From Diphasiastrum complanatum (lineage: Eukaryota; Streptophyta; Lycopodiopsida; Lycopodiales; Lycopodiaceae), in NCBI GenBank assembly GCA_029204225.1, contig CM055092.1, positions 13,210,476-13,274,475 on the forward strand: a stretch of 64,000 nt of DNA, in the 5' to 3' direction. The notes under the pieces were generated by a model that searched no databases, was not told where the DNA came from, and worked only from the letters and a program-made list of their open reading frames with translations. The translations under genes and the position numbers were made by a program. Below are positions 50,986 to 64,000 of this stretch, piece by piece (the first letter of the stretch is position 1; each line of letters opens with the position of its first letter).

Positions 50986-53249
50986 TGTAGATCTTTTTGG
51001 AGTTCTTGGAGTTCTTGCATCTTGAGGTGGATCGTCAAGTTCTTCTTCACTTGGAAGCTCCTCCTCCATCCTAGCATGATCCTTGGCATCAAGATGATTA
51101 GTAGCATTATCATCCAAATCACAAGCATGTCCTTCATCAAAAATAACATCCCTACTCACTATCACCTTGCTAGTGATGGGATTGAAGACTCTATAACCTT
51201 TGCTATTGAAGACTCTATAACCTTTGCTATTCTCACCATATCCCACAAAGATGCCTTTGATGGATGTTGCATCATCCTTCCTTCTCTTATCCAAGGATTG
51301 GTGTACATAGCAAGTGGATCCAAAAACTTTGAGATCTTTGAGATTGGGCTTCTCTCCAAATAGAGCTTCAAATGGTGTGATTCCTCCAATGGCTTGGTTT
51401 GGCAATCTATTGCACAAATAGTTAGCACAAGTTATTGCTTCACCCCAAAATGGTTTGGATAGAGAAGCATCTAGCCTTAAGGCCTTAGCACACTCACAAA
51501 GAGATCTATTTCTTCTCTCACTCACTCCATTCTGTTGAGGGGTGTATGGACATGACAACTCCCTCTTTATGCCATTAGAAATACAAAAGTCAATCAACTT
51601 ATTGGAGACATATTCACCTCCATTATCACTCCTTAATACCTTAATCTTGGTACTAAGTTGATTTTCTACCAAAGTCTTGAACTTTACAAAAGAATCAAAC
51701 ACCATTGATTTGCTAGACAAGAGGTACATCCAACAAAATCTAGAATAGTCATCAATGAAGATTACATAGTACTTGGCACCACCATTAGACTCATGTGAAA
51801 AACTATGAACATCCGAATGGATGAGTTCAAGAGGAGAGTTTGATCTTGATGTAGATCTTGAGAAGGGTAGCTTGTGAGCCTTTGAGAGGTTGCATGCTTC
51901 ACATCTCTTTCCACACTTTGACAAATGCTTGGGGAGTCCAACTGCAAGCTCCTTTGTAGCCATAGATTCCATGGCTTTGTAGTTGGGGTGGCCCAACCTT
52001 TTGTGCCACAGTTCCACCTTTGATAGCTCCACCTTTGCCAAGTTAACACTCTCCACTGCATTATTAGCATCAAGCTTAAATAATCTACCTTGCTTAAAGC
52101 CTTTGGCTATACATTCATCATTTCTAAGGATGGAACAAACTCCATGCTTAAATTGTACATCTAGGCCATTATACATTAACTGGCCAACACTAAGCAAATT
52201 CTTGGTTAACTTAGGAACATAAAGAACATTATCTAGATTCATCCTTTTGGATGATCCCACATACAAGGGAATTGTTCCTATTCCACTTATCTTACATTCT
52301 TGACTACTTGCAGTATAGATTGATCTATGTAAGTCATTGTAAGAAAGTAAGGTGGAGAATATGTCCTTTTGATATGTAATGTGGGAACTTGCCCCACTAT
52401 CAATCCACCAAGAATCATTGGTGTTGCTCTTGGATGATGGTGGTTTGTTGGAAACCATCAAGGATGACTCTTCATCCTCCTCTTCCTCCTGATGTGCAAT
52501 GTTGCTTTGTTTGCTCTCTTGTGCCTTCTTCTTCTTGAGACATTCTGATGCAAAATGTCCTTTCTTTCCACAGAAAAAACATTTGTACTTGGACTTGTCT
52601 TTGATCTTGCCCTTTAAGCTTGAAGCCTCATCCTCCTCCTTGGTCTCTTTGAAGTGCTTCTTCTTGCCATTGGTCTTCTTCTTGCTTTTGAATGAGAAAT
52701 TAGCTTTCTCATCACCATCCTGCAGAGAAATAGCATTCATTATTGCATTGGTATGCAACATCCTACACTCTTCAGCTACTAATACACTGTGTAGCTTTTC
52801 TATAGTAGGCAAAGTGTCTTGGATTGCAAAGCTTTGGACCAAATTTGTAAAGCCACTCCCTAGACCATTTAGGACAATCTGAACAAGCTCACTATCTTGA
52901 ATCTTCTCTCCAATGGAAGCTAACTCCCTATTAAGAGACTTGATTCTTAGCACATAATCTTGTGCATTCTCATCACTCCTCTTCATGCTTTGTAGAATCT
53001 GATTCCTAAGCATGAGAACCCTCGAAGTGTTACTAGACTCATAGATAGATTTTAAAGATTCCCAAGCCTAGACCTCTTCTTGTATCTCACTAATTGCTGT
53101 GCACCTAGAGGTTCATCTTCATCATCTATTAGAAACTCATAAAGATCCTGGAGCACCATTAGTGACTCCATCCTCACTTTCCAAATAGCATAATGGGTAG
53201 AATTTAACCTCTCACTAGCTTCTAGAAGGTAGGCTCCCACTGATCTCAT
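50986..53249 (-). mobile_element. Copia family E gag-protease-integrase (5' half of an inverted element)
   Basis: 53249-53052 is the gag N-terminus (MRSVGAYLLEASERLNSTHY) with a frameshift and TAG (EEV*AWESL) near 53070. From 53013 a 677-codon frame is open: gag body (SMKRSDENAQDYVLRIKSLN), zinc knuckle CFFCGKKGHFASEC, protease WWIDSGASSHI, GAG-pre-integrase LWHKRLGHPN, and integrase HSDVHSFSHES, VIFIDDYSRFCW, LRSDNGGEYVSN, CPYTPQQNGVSERRN. It ends in the linker at DARTPRTPKRST, where the sequence breaks into unrelated DNA. RT/RNase H of the same element are found at 58445-60177 on the other strand. Confidence 0.93.
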
Positions 53250-53879
53250 CTTACTAGCAAGATTCTACACACAAGATATAGATTTGTTTGGACCTGAAAC
53301 TCACAAAGGTTTCTAACTTGCAGTGTTTCACTCAAATGTTGACTTCTAATTCAACAGATGGATTTGTAATCGCAGTTCTATCACTCCCTCACAAGCTGGA
53401 ATGAAGATAAGATGAGATGAAAACTACACTCAAGCTAATCTTGCCAATCTTGGCTATTCTTGGACAAAAACTGACTCTATCTCTCTCATTCACTTTGATG
53501 TACTTTCAAGACCTGGTTTCCACTTTAAGAAGGTCTAAAATCAGCCTAGATTAATTAGTTTTCATGAAACAAATTCAAAACTAATCAATGGAAGTGATCT
53601 TGGTAGCTTATCCTAGGATTTGCACCAAAAATTACATCAAACTGACACCATATGAATTTTCTATGATCCAATGAATATGGGTTATTAAATGCTGGTTCAG
53701 AGATGCCCACACGTGTTAACAGTACGGATTTTGATCCTGAAAAAGTTTGGGATCAAATCCCCTCACCAAAACCTGGATACCAGCTCGCCCTTCCAATACT
53801 AGCTTTTTGCACCAAAACCTGCTAAATCTGGATTAGATTCAAACACAGATCAATGGCCTTGTACTTGGATCTGATACCA
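53250..53879 (-). other. Leader of copia family E with primer-binding site
   Basis: About 620 bp between the PBS (TGGTATCAGATCC, 53867-53879) and the gag start. No gene. Confidence 0.8.
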
Positions 53880-54566
53880 TGTGCAAAGTACAGTACTAAG
53901 GACCATAAATGGATCTTTGAATGATCCACAAGGTGATTGTATGCTTGTTAAACAATCTATTAGAAACTAGTCATCAGAAAACAAGATCTAGTTTAGCAGC
54001 TTGATAGGAAACAAGTAGAGACAATCAAAGCATTGATCAAATAGTCTAAGCTCCACACGTGTGGAAATAAGGCTGTAGTACGGCCTGTAGACAGTGTTTA
54101 CAAAGTGCCAAATCTGGGTTTCATTGGAAAAATAGAGTAATCACCATACAATGAGAGGAAACTCGAGTTTCTCCTTGAGGCTCCAAAAAGTTTCTATCAT
54201 CTCACTATGGAGAATGGAAATACATAGTAAAACACACTTCCTTTGCAAAGTTAGGTGAAAATCCAGCATGTAATAAGGAAGTAGACTCCACTTTTTTGCC
54301 CTAATGTGAAAACCCTAGCCTAGATCCAAGAGTCATGCTTGGTAGGTGCATGGTAGGTACAAATCTCATCATAAATCAGGGTCTAGATCCTACAAAGTAG
54401 GAATCACTACCAAATAGACACAACCACTCCTCTTGACTCGTGGTAACCTACTTTAGGTGTGTATGTACAAGTGGCACTTTGGCCATTCAAGTAACCAACA
54501 AACAATATTGACAAAATGTACAATATTCTACATGGCTAGATTTGCCAATGTAGGCAATTTTTCACA
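53880..54566 (-). repeat. 5' LTR of copia family E (687 bp)
   Basis: On the - strand it begins TGTGAAAAATTGCC and ends GTACTTTGCACA, followed directly by the PBS TGGTATCAGATCC (53867-53879). It is closely similar over its full length to 60139-60829. Outside it (54567-54572) lie six T on the + strand, i.e. six A before the LTR. Confidence 0.93.
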
Positions 54567-56220
<1,654 letters not shown>

Positions 56221-56223
56221 TTA

Positions 56224-57143
56224 ATAGACAGTTGGTTTTGGAAAACCAAGCTGACTTTGAAATCTGAGAAACTCCTCGTCAAAAGGAAGATCATTTTCTT
56301 TTCGGCGCATTTCCTCCACAACCATTTTCAAGCAATCTTTCCCTGAATATAACTCATCCTTATTTACATCGTCAACACCAAGGAGAAGATCATCAGCATC
56401 ATAATCGATTATATCTGAAAATTCATGAAGCTCTTTACTCAAAATGCAAAGAGTCTCGGCCTTTGTGAAATAAAAAAGATCCGATATATCCGATAGTGTC
56501 AAAAAAGAATTATTATCTATATTATAAATAGACAATGTGATAAGAGATTCATTAGAAGGAGAAAGGGTATTGGTAGTTCTAGGGCCTATAAACGATGTCC
56601 TATTTTATGTAGGATCAAATCTGTACAATCATCTAAACTAACATTTGTATCAATAATTTTTTTTTCTATATCTACAGTCTTCGACTTTTCAGATTTTGTA
56701 CGGTTGGAAGAATCAGCTTTAGAAGTAGAAGGGCCAGCTTTCAAATCGTCAGAAATACTTAACAAAAAAAAAAACAAATGCAGACTGAAACTCTACAAAT
56801 CTACATTTTTTATTGTGAATTGGACAATCATATATAGACTTGAAATCATTATGTAACTTGGTGGACATTCTATCAAGCTTAGTTTTATAGCTATGCTTTT
56901 GTCGAGTGTCACCAAGTCTTGATACTGAATCATGTCCTTATTCTAACATCTGAACAAGGGAAAACTGAGCAGAGACTTAAATCTGAGATAAATCTCAGAA
57001 AATACTTTCACAACAGGACCCTCAGTATTAGAAGGAAGAACAAAAAGAAAAGGAGAAAAAAGAGATTTGAAATACTCTATATTATCACTAATACCAAACT
57101 CATGAAAAAAAGATAGCAGACTAGAATCGAAATTAGACATTTC
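56224..57143 (-). pseudogene. Unrecognised coding region, N-terminal part
   Basis: Not recognised. Starts MSNFDSSLLSFFHEFGISDN (ATG 57141-57143) and runs to 56943. Later - frames read TRQKHSYKTKLDRMSTKLHN and PIHNKKCRFVEFQ (about 56910-56800), then LKAGPSTSKADSSNRTKSEK and DDCTDLILHKIGHRL (56586-56740), then DISDLFYFTKAETLCILSKE, EFSDIIDYDADDLLLGVDDV and DEEFLRFQSQLGFPKPTVY-stop (56535-56224). Low-repeat, protein-like composition with changing frames suggests exons of one gene or decay. It may be the front of the region at 49459-50985 on the same strand, but that is inference. Confidence 0.5.
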
Positions 57144-57219
57144 AACAAAAAAAAATACAGAAAGAAAGATTTTGAATATTGGACTCAAGCGCAAAAATGC
57201 AAGTTAAAACAAAATTACA

Positions 57220-57970
57220 ATGCCCTATGCGCTCGAAAGAGATATCAGAAAACTAAGTATCGGATCCGAGCGCGAGTACGATGAGCAAGAAAAATCTACA
57301 AGTAAGGCACACTTGAGAGCGATATCAGAACAGGTGGTATCGGTTTCAGGCGCAAATGTATAAACAGATGTAAAGCAGTGGCAAGTGTGCGCTTGAAATC
57401 GATATCCAACGTAGAAACCAAAAAAATTTCATGAAAATTCGCGTCGAAAATGACAAATTTATAAAAAAAAATTGCACGTGTGAATGAGGTCCTAAAACAC
57501 ATGTGTCGTTGTGTGATTGGTCGGGTTTATTCCGTTGTACAAAGAATGATTGATCTGACATTTATCACGTGTAGAATGACATTTGTCGTATTCTGATTTT
57601 TGCACGTGTCTAACCCCCACGTGGCCACATTATTGCGTCATAATGACCTATATGGAAAATAGACGTGGACCACTTAAATGACGCAACATGTCCACAGCCA
57701 TTTTTCACAAGTGCGAATTTATTTTTCCTTGCAAATTTTTTGTTTTTGACTCCCGATATCGATCTCAAGTGCGCTCTTTGTACGTTCCAATTCCGCCAGC
57801 ACTCCCCGCGCTCGAGACTGATATTGAGATATAATCGATATCGCTTTCAAGCGCGAAACTTTCTTTTTCTTTTTTTCTTTGTATTCGTGCGCTCAAAATC
57901 GATATTCAGTCTTAATATCGATTTCAAGCCCTTTCTTTCACAAATTTTTTTGTTTTCATTCTTTGCGCTT
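57220..57970. promoter_or_regulatory. Candidate divergent promoter region: opposed GCGCTTGAAATCGATATC motifs, G-boxes, TGACG motifs
   Basis: Left group (57228-57410): GCGCTCGAAAGAGATATC, CTTGAGAGCGATATC, GCGCTTGAAATCGATATC. Right group (57750-57935), inverted: GATATCGATCTCAAGTGCGC, CGATATCGCTTTCAAGCGC, AATATCGATTTCAAG. Between them ACGTG cores are dense (ATCACGTGTA ~57565, GCACGTGTC ~57601, CCACGTGG ~57617) with GCGTCAT/ATGACGC words at ~57635 and ~57679. It lies between the - strand coding region starting at 57143 and the + strand histone-like sequence at 58028. Confidence 0.5.
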
Positions 57971-58027
57971 CGTTTCGATATTCAAATTACAGACTTTTCT
58001 TCAAATTTACTGCTTTTGTATCTTAGA

Positions 58028-58400
58028 ATGATAGCTAGCACAAAATCCACTGCCCGTGCCATTACCTCTGTACAGCTCTCTCGTGCCTGTGTTCTCCCTA
58101 CTACTGGCCATAGACATGGCAGAAAGTAGGTCTGGCTGAGGGAGATAAAAAAAACTCCACAGATCAACTAAATTGTTGATCCCTAGAGCTCCTTTTGGCC
58201 GATCTGTTAGGAATGTCACTCTGTCACTTGGGCTTGATGTTTGGTTTTCCGTGACAACCATGCAGCCTTACAAGGTGTTGTAGAAGATTTTTTGTCCTAG
58301 TTTTTTAAGGATTCCTATCTTTTGCCATGTATGGTAAGCGTGTTACCACCATGCCCAAGGATTTCATTATTCTTAAAAGACCTCAGGCCCGTTATTCAGG
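58028..58400 (+). pseudogene. Histone H3 pseudogene
   Basis: Read across three frames, the sequence follows canonical H3 from end to end. The N-tail is like ARTKQTARKS (STKSTARAITS at 58034), then HR....V.LREIKKTPQ (58111-58162), STKLLIPRAPFGRSVRNVTL (58164-58223, core of helix 1), ALQGVVEDFLS*FFKDSYLL (58265-58324), and KRVTTMPKDFIILKR (58336-58380). H3 is about 136 aa and the match covers that length with no intron. Loop spacing fits ordinary H3, not the longer CENH3 loop. Frameshifts at about 58163, 58240 and 58330 and internal TAGs (58126, 58297) make it a pseudogene, probably a processed one. Confidence 0.72.
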
Positions 58401-58444
58401 TCCAGAGACCTACCTCTGGATAGATCAGACTTGCCAACTACCTC

Positions 58445-60177
58445 AAGGGCAAGATCCGAGCCATTGAGGCTCACCTATGATGGTCAAGGTGATCAAAGGG
58501 AAGGCTCATCATTTTTCACATCTTATACCTTTCTTACTTCAATGTTAGATGAGCCAACATGCTATGAAGATGCTTGTAAGTCTAAAAGTTGGATGGATGC
58601 TATGCAAGTAGAGTATGATGCTCTTATTGAGAATCATACTTGGGATCTTGTGGATCTTCCTCAAGGGAAGAAACCTCTTGATTGCAAGTGGGTGTTTAGA
58701 TTGAAGTATAATCAAGATGGATCAATAAGCAAGCATAAAGCTAGGCTTGTTGCCAAAGCTTTTTTACAAACCAAAGGCATTGACTATGATGAGACTTTTG
58801 CTCCTATGGCTAAGCTTGTTACTATCAGGTTGACCATTAGTCTTGCTACAACCTTCAATTGGGAGCTATTCCAACTTGACTTCACAAATGCATTCCTCAA
58901 TGGTTATTTGGAGGAAGAGATCTACATGAGGCAACCCGAGGGCTTCATCAAGGCAAAGCATGAAGGAAAGGTGTGTTTTTTGAAGAAGAGCCTTTATGGG
59001 CTCAAGCAAGCACCTAGAGCATGGTACTCTAGGCTAAACTCTTTTCTCATTTCCATCAATTTTGTAATGAGTGCCTATGATCCATCATTGTATATAAGTT
59101 TTCATGATGGCATGATCATTATTCTTGTTTTGTATGTAGATGACATTATCTTGAGTGGTAATGATCTAGATGGAATTAGAGATGTAAAAATTGCTTTAGC
59201 AAAAGAGTTTAAGATGGTAGATCTCGGCCTATTGAGCTTCATTCTTGGAATAGAGGTTATTAGAGGATGTGATTTTAGCTTCATTTGTCAATCTAAATAT
59301 GCTACATCCATCCTAGATAGATTTGGAATGAAGAATTGTAAAGGCATTGAGACACCAATGGAGCAACATGTAAAAGCATCTATTGGTTGTGATGAAGCAT
59401 CCTTTGAGGACATTACATTATATAGAAGGCTTATTGGCTCCTTGATCTATTTAACTATAACTAGACCTGATCTTAGTTATAGTGTTGGAAAGTTAAGCCA
59501 ATTTATGCAAAGTCCTCTAGTTTCACATTGGAAGATGGCCAAAAGAGTTCTTAGATACATTTCATTTACTAAGAATTTTGGTATTTTGTATAGAGGAACT
59601 AATCTTGGCTTAAGAGCCTATAGTGACTCGGATTTTGCAGGTGACAAAGTGGATAGAAGATCAACAAGTGCCTTTGCCACCTTTCTATGTGATGGAGTAG
59701 TATCATGGCTTTCCAAAAAGCAAGATACCATCTCCCTATCTTCCACAGAATCCGAATACAAGGCCTTGACATCAACATGCAAGGAGGTCTTGTGGCTCAA
59801 AAGGCTATTGGTGGAGCTTCAAAAGGCTATTGGTGGAGCTCAAAAGGCTATTGGTGGAGCTTCAGATCCCTATCATCTATTGTGACAACCAATCAGCCCA
59901 ATCACTTGCAACTAATCCTACATTCCATGCAAGGAGCAAACACATCGAAATTGCTCATCATTTCGTGAGGGAAAAAGTGCAAGCTAAAGAGATCAAGCTC
60001 CAACACGTGCCATCATCAAGTTGCTTGGCTGATTTGTTTACTAAACCTTTACCTAAAGATTCATTTGTCAAGCTTAGATCTTCAATTGGAGTTATTGATA
60101 AAAGCATTGTGATCTCCAAGGCTAGATTTGAGGAGGAGTGTGAAAAATTGCCTACATTGGCAAATCTAGCCATGTAG
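58445..60177 (+). mobile_element. Copia family E RT-RNase H (3' half of an inverted element)
   Basis: Open from the linker (TSRARSEPLRLTYDG at 58437) through RT (SWMDAMQVEYDALIENHTWD, FAPMAKLVTIR, LDFTNAFLNGYLEEEIYMRQ, LKKSLYGLKQAPRAWY, LYVDDIILSG with intact YVDD) into RNase H (LRAYSDSDFAGDK, SLSSTESEYKAL). A 22-bp unit repeated three times at 59797-59861 shifts the frame in RNase H (ORF ends 59885). The true continuation (IYCDNQSAQSLATNPTFHAR, LADLFTKPL) runs in the next frame to 60177 inside the LTR. Polypurine tract GAGGAGGAG at 60130-60138. Confidence 0.93.
59797..59861. repeat. 22/21-bp tandem triplication in RNase H
   Basis: TCAAAAGGCTATTGGTGGAGCT occurs three times in a row (starts 59797, 59819, 59840), where the family protein has the segment once (LKRLLVEL). 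The net addition is not a multiple of three. Confidence 0.9.
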
Positions 60178-60829
60178 AATATTGTACATTTTGTCAATAT
60201 TGTTTGTTGGTTACTTGAATGGCCAAAGTGCCACTTGTACATACACACCTAAAGTAGGTTACCACGAGTCAAGAGGAGTGGTTGTGTCTATTTGGTAGTG
60301 ATTCCTACTTTGTAGGATCTAGACCATGATTTATGATGAGATTTGTACCTACCATGCACCTACCAAGCATGACTCTTGGATCTAGGCTAGGGTTTTCACA
60401 TTAGGGCAAGAAAGTGGAGTCTACTTCCTTATTACATGCTGGATTTTTACCTAACTTTGCAAAGGAAGTGTGTTTTACTATGTATTTCCATTCTCCATAG
60501 TGAGATGATAGAAACTTTTTGGAGCCTCAAGGAGAAACTCGAGTTTCCTCTCATTGTATGGTGATTACTCTATTTTTCCAATGAAACCCAGCTTTGGAAC
60601 TTTGTAAACACTGTCTACAGGCCGTACTATAGCCTTATTTCCACACATGTGGAGTTGGATTAGACTATTTGATCAATGCTTTGATTGTCTCTACTTGTTT
60701 CCTATCAAGCTGCTAAACTAGATCTTGTTTTCTGATGACTAGTTTCTGATAGATTGTTTAACAAGCATACAATCACCTTGTGGATCATTCAAAGATCCAT
60801 TTATGGTCCTTAGTACTGTACTTTTCACA
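60139..60829 (+). repeat. 3' LTR of copia family E (691 bp)
   Basis: Starts TGTGAAAAATTGCC right after the polypurine tract and ends GTACTTTTCACA, followed by six A. It pairs with the LTR at 53880-54566. Confidence 0.93.
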
Positions 60830-62050
60830 AAAAAATTGAAGGCCATTATTTCTTCAAAGTTGAAAAACAGTTCAAAAATCAACTATATCTTATCTTTTGG
60901 AGTATAGCTTTGTTTAAGGTCGTTTGAAAGATACTTTTTCCATTTCAAGGGTAGAAGGACTGTATGTTGGAGTTTTAGTTCCATTTCAAACCTCATTTGA
61001 TCTAGATGTCTCTATCTATTACCAACTATTTCAATTGAAGTATTCATGGTACAGTCCCAAAATTGGTATTTTACTCGAGAATCTATTGTAGAAAAAAAAA
61101 ACCCATAGAAATACATGGAAGTTTACCTAGTCCATCGCCCTTGAAAATTTAAAAAATTCAAGCCCTCCTTTTATTTGAATATATTTGAGGAATTGTCGCA
61201 CCTTAGTTGTTGTTGCTCTATAGCCTTACTTGACTCATTCCACTCGAATACATTCGAGAGATCATTGAACCTTAGTGAACCTTGTGTTAGGGCCTTTTTC
61301 GGCAGGGGATTGGTCCAGCCAAAATGTCCTAAAAGGCAAAGATAGATGCATAGGTTGATAGCTAAAGTACTTTCACATGTAAGAAAGTGATCCATGAAAA
61401 AGCTACGTAAAATTAAGCTCCTCTCCTCGAGTAGAGAGAGAATAGAGCAAATTTGGTCTCGGGTAGAGAGAGAGTGTAGTACAAGCAAAATCCACAATTC
61501 TCAAATTTGACTCAAAAACTCAACTTAAATTATGAATGGAAAGAGGAGTACATATGAAACCCATAGAGATCTTTCCTTGCATCCTATTGGGACCCTAATC
61601 CTAGCCTCTCTAATGCTATTGGATGAGTGATGCATCCATCTTACAATTCTATTGGACCCTTCATGAGAATTTCTCAATTTCTATTGGACCCCTTGACCAA
61701 AGCCAATACTTTGACTTGATCACTCATCAAACTACATTAACACACGTGTCACAAGATATTTACAAGCCTAACTAGCTCGAGATTTCATCATTAACTACGT
61801 TTGGCTCAATAGAGGCATTACATGTGGATTTGACCAATTTGCCATCTATGCCAATTTTTGGCCCTATCACAACTCTACACAAACATGCTTGACATAAAAA
61901 CCTAGGAAACCCCTAAAGCTATGATAGATAACTTTTTATAACTATTTTACACATGTGGGAACATGCTCCACACTGTGAAATGTACTCACAAACATAAAGT
62001 CATAAAATCACCAAGATAGATTTTTGAGTATTTTTCACACTCCTCAAAAA
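60830..62050. other. No recognised gene
   Basis: AT-rich; the 108-codon frame at 61171-61497 (-) has no family features. The 61500-61990 part (repeated TATTGGACCC words, CACACGTGTCACA) could be a decayed LTR of the copia remnant to the right. Confidence 0.45.
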
Positions 62051-62599
62051 CTAGCTTGGTAAGATCAAGGAGTTTGTGAAACTTTTTGAGTGGATCCTTT
62101 TTATGTATATGAAGTAAAAACCAGCAAAAGGATCCATCATATATTTGATTTGAAAGTACCACTTGCATGAAGATGGCTGCACCATGATGAAAATCAGAGG
62201 CTTCCATGCCTCATAAAGATCACAAAGATCATAGAGATCAAGATCATAAGATGAACAAAAGTGTTGATCATCAAGATTAAGCATTCTAGCTTGACTAGTC
62301 CACATACTATGAACTTTATCCATGATGGATCTAATGTTGATATCAAATGAAATCTTGATTTTCTTGAGGCTAAGCACTTGCTCAAGGATGTAAGTGTCCT
62401 CTTTGGATCCTTCGCTTAATCTCAAGAGAAGTTTACAAAATGTCTCAAACCATGTAAAAGCATGATTTTTCAAACTATGAGCAACAAGCTCATTCTTGCT
62501 CTTACTAGATCCAAGAGCATACACTTGATGACTCAAACACTTACTTTCTAAGTGATTTGGAAACATATCTAAGCCTTGAATGACAAGTAATATGTCCAT
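62051..62599 (-). pseudogene. Open frame of 182 codons, unrecognised, probably retroelement-derived
   Basis: Reads SHQVYALGSSKSKNELVAHS, LKNHAFTWFETFCKLLLRL and SLKKIKISFDINIRSIMDKV. There is no firm domain. It lies just downstream (on the - strand) of the copia integrase remnant, where RT would be expected, but lacks RT motifs. Confidence 0.35.
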
Positions 62600-62742
62600 A
62601 CTAGAGGCACGCTACAGACAATCATTACCTCATTCCAACTATGAGATGTACCTCATAAAAGCAAGATGGTACATCAAGTAATGAAAGAGAAGCATGAGAG
62701 AATATGTTGGAGTGAATACCACCTGAAACTTGCCTCCCTTTA

Positions 62743-63999
62743 CTATAAAAGATGAGCCATAAGGACTTGGCCATCCATCTTGAAGATCCCCTTGAAATCA
62801 TATGTTGAGGAGGCTCCAATAGATATGATTTGAGATGCATCTTGAGATGCCTTGATCTTGACCCCTTCCAAAGTTGAATGTAGATCTTCATAAAATATGA
62901 CTTCTTCACTCTCAATCACTTTTAAAATAAAGAGTATGAAGGCTTTGTAGGCCTCCTTGGTGGATAAGCATCCAACCATGATCCATGAGCTTGGATCATC
63001 CTTCCTCCTTGTCTCCAAGGGAATATGTGCAAAGCAAGAACCTCCAAAGACACTAAGGTAATCAACCTTAGGCTTATTGAATAATACTTCATATGGTGTA
63101 TTTCCTCCAAGAGCTCTATCACTCCTCAAAGCTTTGTTCTTCAATGAAAATTCCATCTCAACGTATGCTTTGAATAATAGAAAATAATCATGCAATATAA
63201 ATCTTGAAGAAAGAAGATATGTGCATCTTGTGTGATCATCCTCCTTTGAAGAATTGGATACATAAGCAACATCATCAAGGGATTTTGCACACTCTCTTGG
63301 GTTCAATTTGTAGATGCCTTCATATCTAGATCCATATGCAATGATCTCACCATCCTTCTTGATCACACAATTGTCAATATGGAAATTGACATCAAGACCA
63401 CCATCAAGTAACCTTGGGAACAAAAAAAATCTTTTGAAGAGATACAACTTTTGATGACGCAAGCTTCAGGGAATAGTCCCTACTCCTTCAATTTTGCACT
63501 CTTGATCACTTGCAGTATTTATGGACTACTTGATTCCTTCATAAGGCATAATACTTGAAAAAGAGTCCTTGGAGCTACACATATGTGAAGATGCTCCACT
63601 ATCAATATACCAAGAGTCATCCATCTTGAAGGTGGAAGAGGATAATTTTGATGCCATAAGTGAGCATTCTCCATCACTTGCAATAAAGGTTTCTTTCTCA
63701 TGAGAGATGTTGGCTTGCTTAAATTGATTCTTCTTCTTGAAGCAATTGGTGGCATAGTGGCCTTTCTTGCCACAAAAAAGGCATTTAACATTATTTTTCT
63801 TCATTCTTGAAGTAGATTCTTGAGAGGAATCGTCCTCCTCTTCATCTTGGTCTTTTGCTTTGTCCTTAAAGAAGTATTGATGTTGCTTTTTGCTCCTCTC
63901 TTTGTGCTTGGCAAATAGAACTTTGGCATCACCATCATGATTGAGTGACAATTTGTCCATCCTTAATAGCTTGTTCTCATGCCTTGATTCTTCAGCCAT
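62743..63999 (-). mobile_element. Copia gag end, protease and deleted integrase remnant, runs off right edge
   Basis: From the window end down: gag tail, zinc knuckle CLFCGKKGHYATNC and protease WYIDSGASSHM (63999-63526). Then frame 63462-62743 has protease/pre-integrase debris (NPRECAKSLDDVAYVSNSSK) joined to the integrase C-terminal part (GNTPYEVLFNKPKVDYLSVF, FAHIPLETRRKDD). The catalytic integrase core (TNGGEF, QNGVAER block) is missing between LKNKALRSDRAL and GGNTPYE, so it is deleted. It resembles family E in protease sequence but is older. Confidence 0.85.
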
Positions 64000-64000
64000 T

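Noticed and set aside
50899-51363. 154-codon + strand frame over the integrase 3' end
   Set aside because: Antisense shadow of the copia integrase and linker on the - strand.
58028-58400. Centromeric histone (CENH3) gene
   Set aside because: The spacing between VR..V and the F...ALQ block is that of canonical H3, without the longer CENH3 loop, and the frame is broken three times.

Overview
This is a plant nuclear window. Genes are split by GT-AG introns. A cellulose-synthase-superfamily gene carries both plant-type hallmarks, an N-terminal RING-like zinc finger and a plant-style GT2 core. The DNA between genes is packed with Ty1/copia, Ty3/gypsy, LINE and hAT remnants and with long (GA)n/(TC)n microsatellites. 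The species cannot be told from the sequence.

Layout: 1-3.1 kb is a decayed copia pol (+), followed by a palindrome array and a (GA)n tract. 6.06-33.11 kb is one divergent CesA/CslD-like gene (+) whose exons I could chain in phase: MDEKAE start, zinc finger, two N-terminal membrane segments, catalytic D, DCD, TED and QxxRW, six C-terminal membrane segments, stop. Its coding exons lie at 6.06-14.04 and 29.98-33.11 kb. The 15.9-kb intron between them holds a LINE RT remnant, an internally deleted copia (-), a complete-length hAT element (8-bp TSD) nested in that copia, and several tandem duplications. No exon for the segment just after GTGCMFRR (the class-specific region) was found. One exon is split by a 309-bp insert flanked by an 8-bp direct repeat, whose removal restores frame and family alignment exactly. 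The gene therefore keeps all catalytic motifs but may be non-functional or unusually spliced.

34-43 kb is a patchwork of retroelement pieces: copia (-), gypsy (+), two oppositely oriented copies of one copia family (37.0-39.0 + and 40.8-43.2 -), and a solo LTR of a second family inserted in gag with a 5-bp TSD. Between the two copia copies lies a well-folded class II tRNA-Ser (-) with an ACU anticodon. 43.2-47.4 kb is a pair of ~1-kb direct repeats around gypsy integrase and copia RT remnants.

47.5-51 kb holds two convergent, decayed, intron-containing coding regions I do not recognise. 51-60.8 kb is best read as one young copia element (LTRs of 687 and 691 bp, matching A-tract target site) broken by an inversion. 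Its LTR-gag-protease-integrase half is on the - strand at 50.99-54.57 kb and its RT-RNase H-LTR half is on the + strand at 58.44-60.83 kb. Inside the inverted block are another unrecognised decayed gene (-), a G-box/TGACG-rich intergenic segment flanked by opposed copies of a short motif, and a frameshifted histone H3 pseudogene (+). 62-64 kb ends in a further decayed copia (-) that runs off the window.

The only candidates for functional genes are the CesA/CslD-like gene and the tRNA. Everything else coding is transposon-derived or broken.
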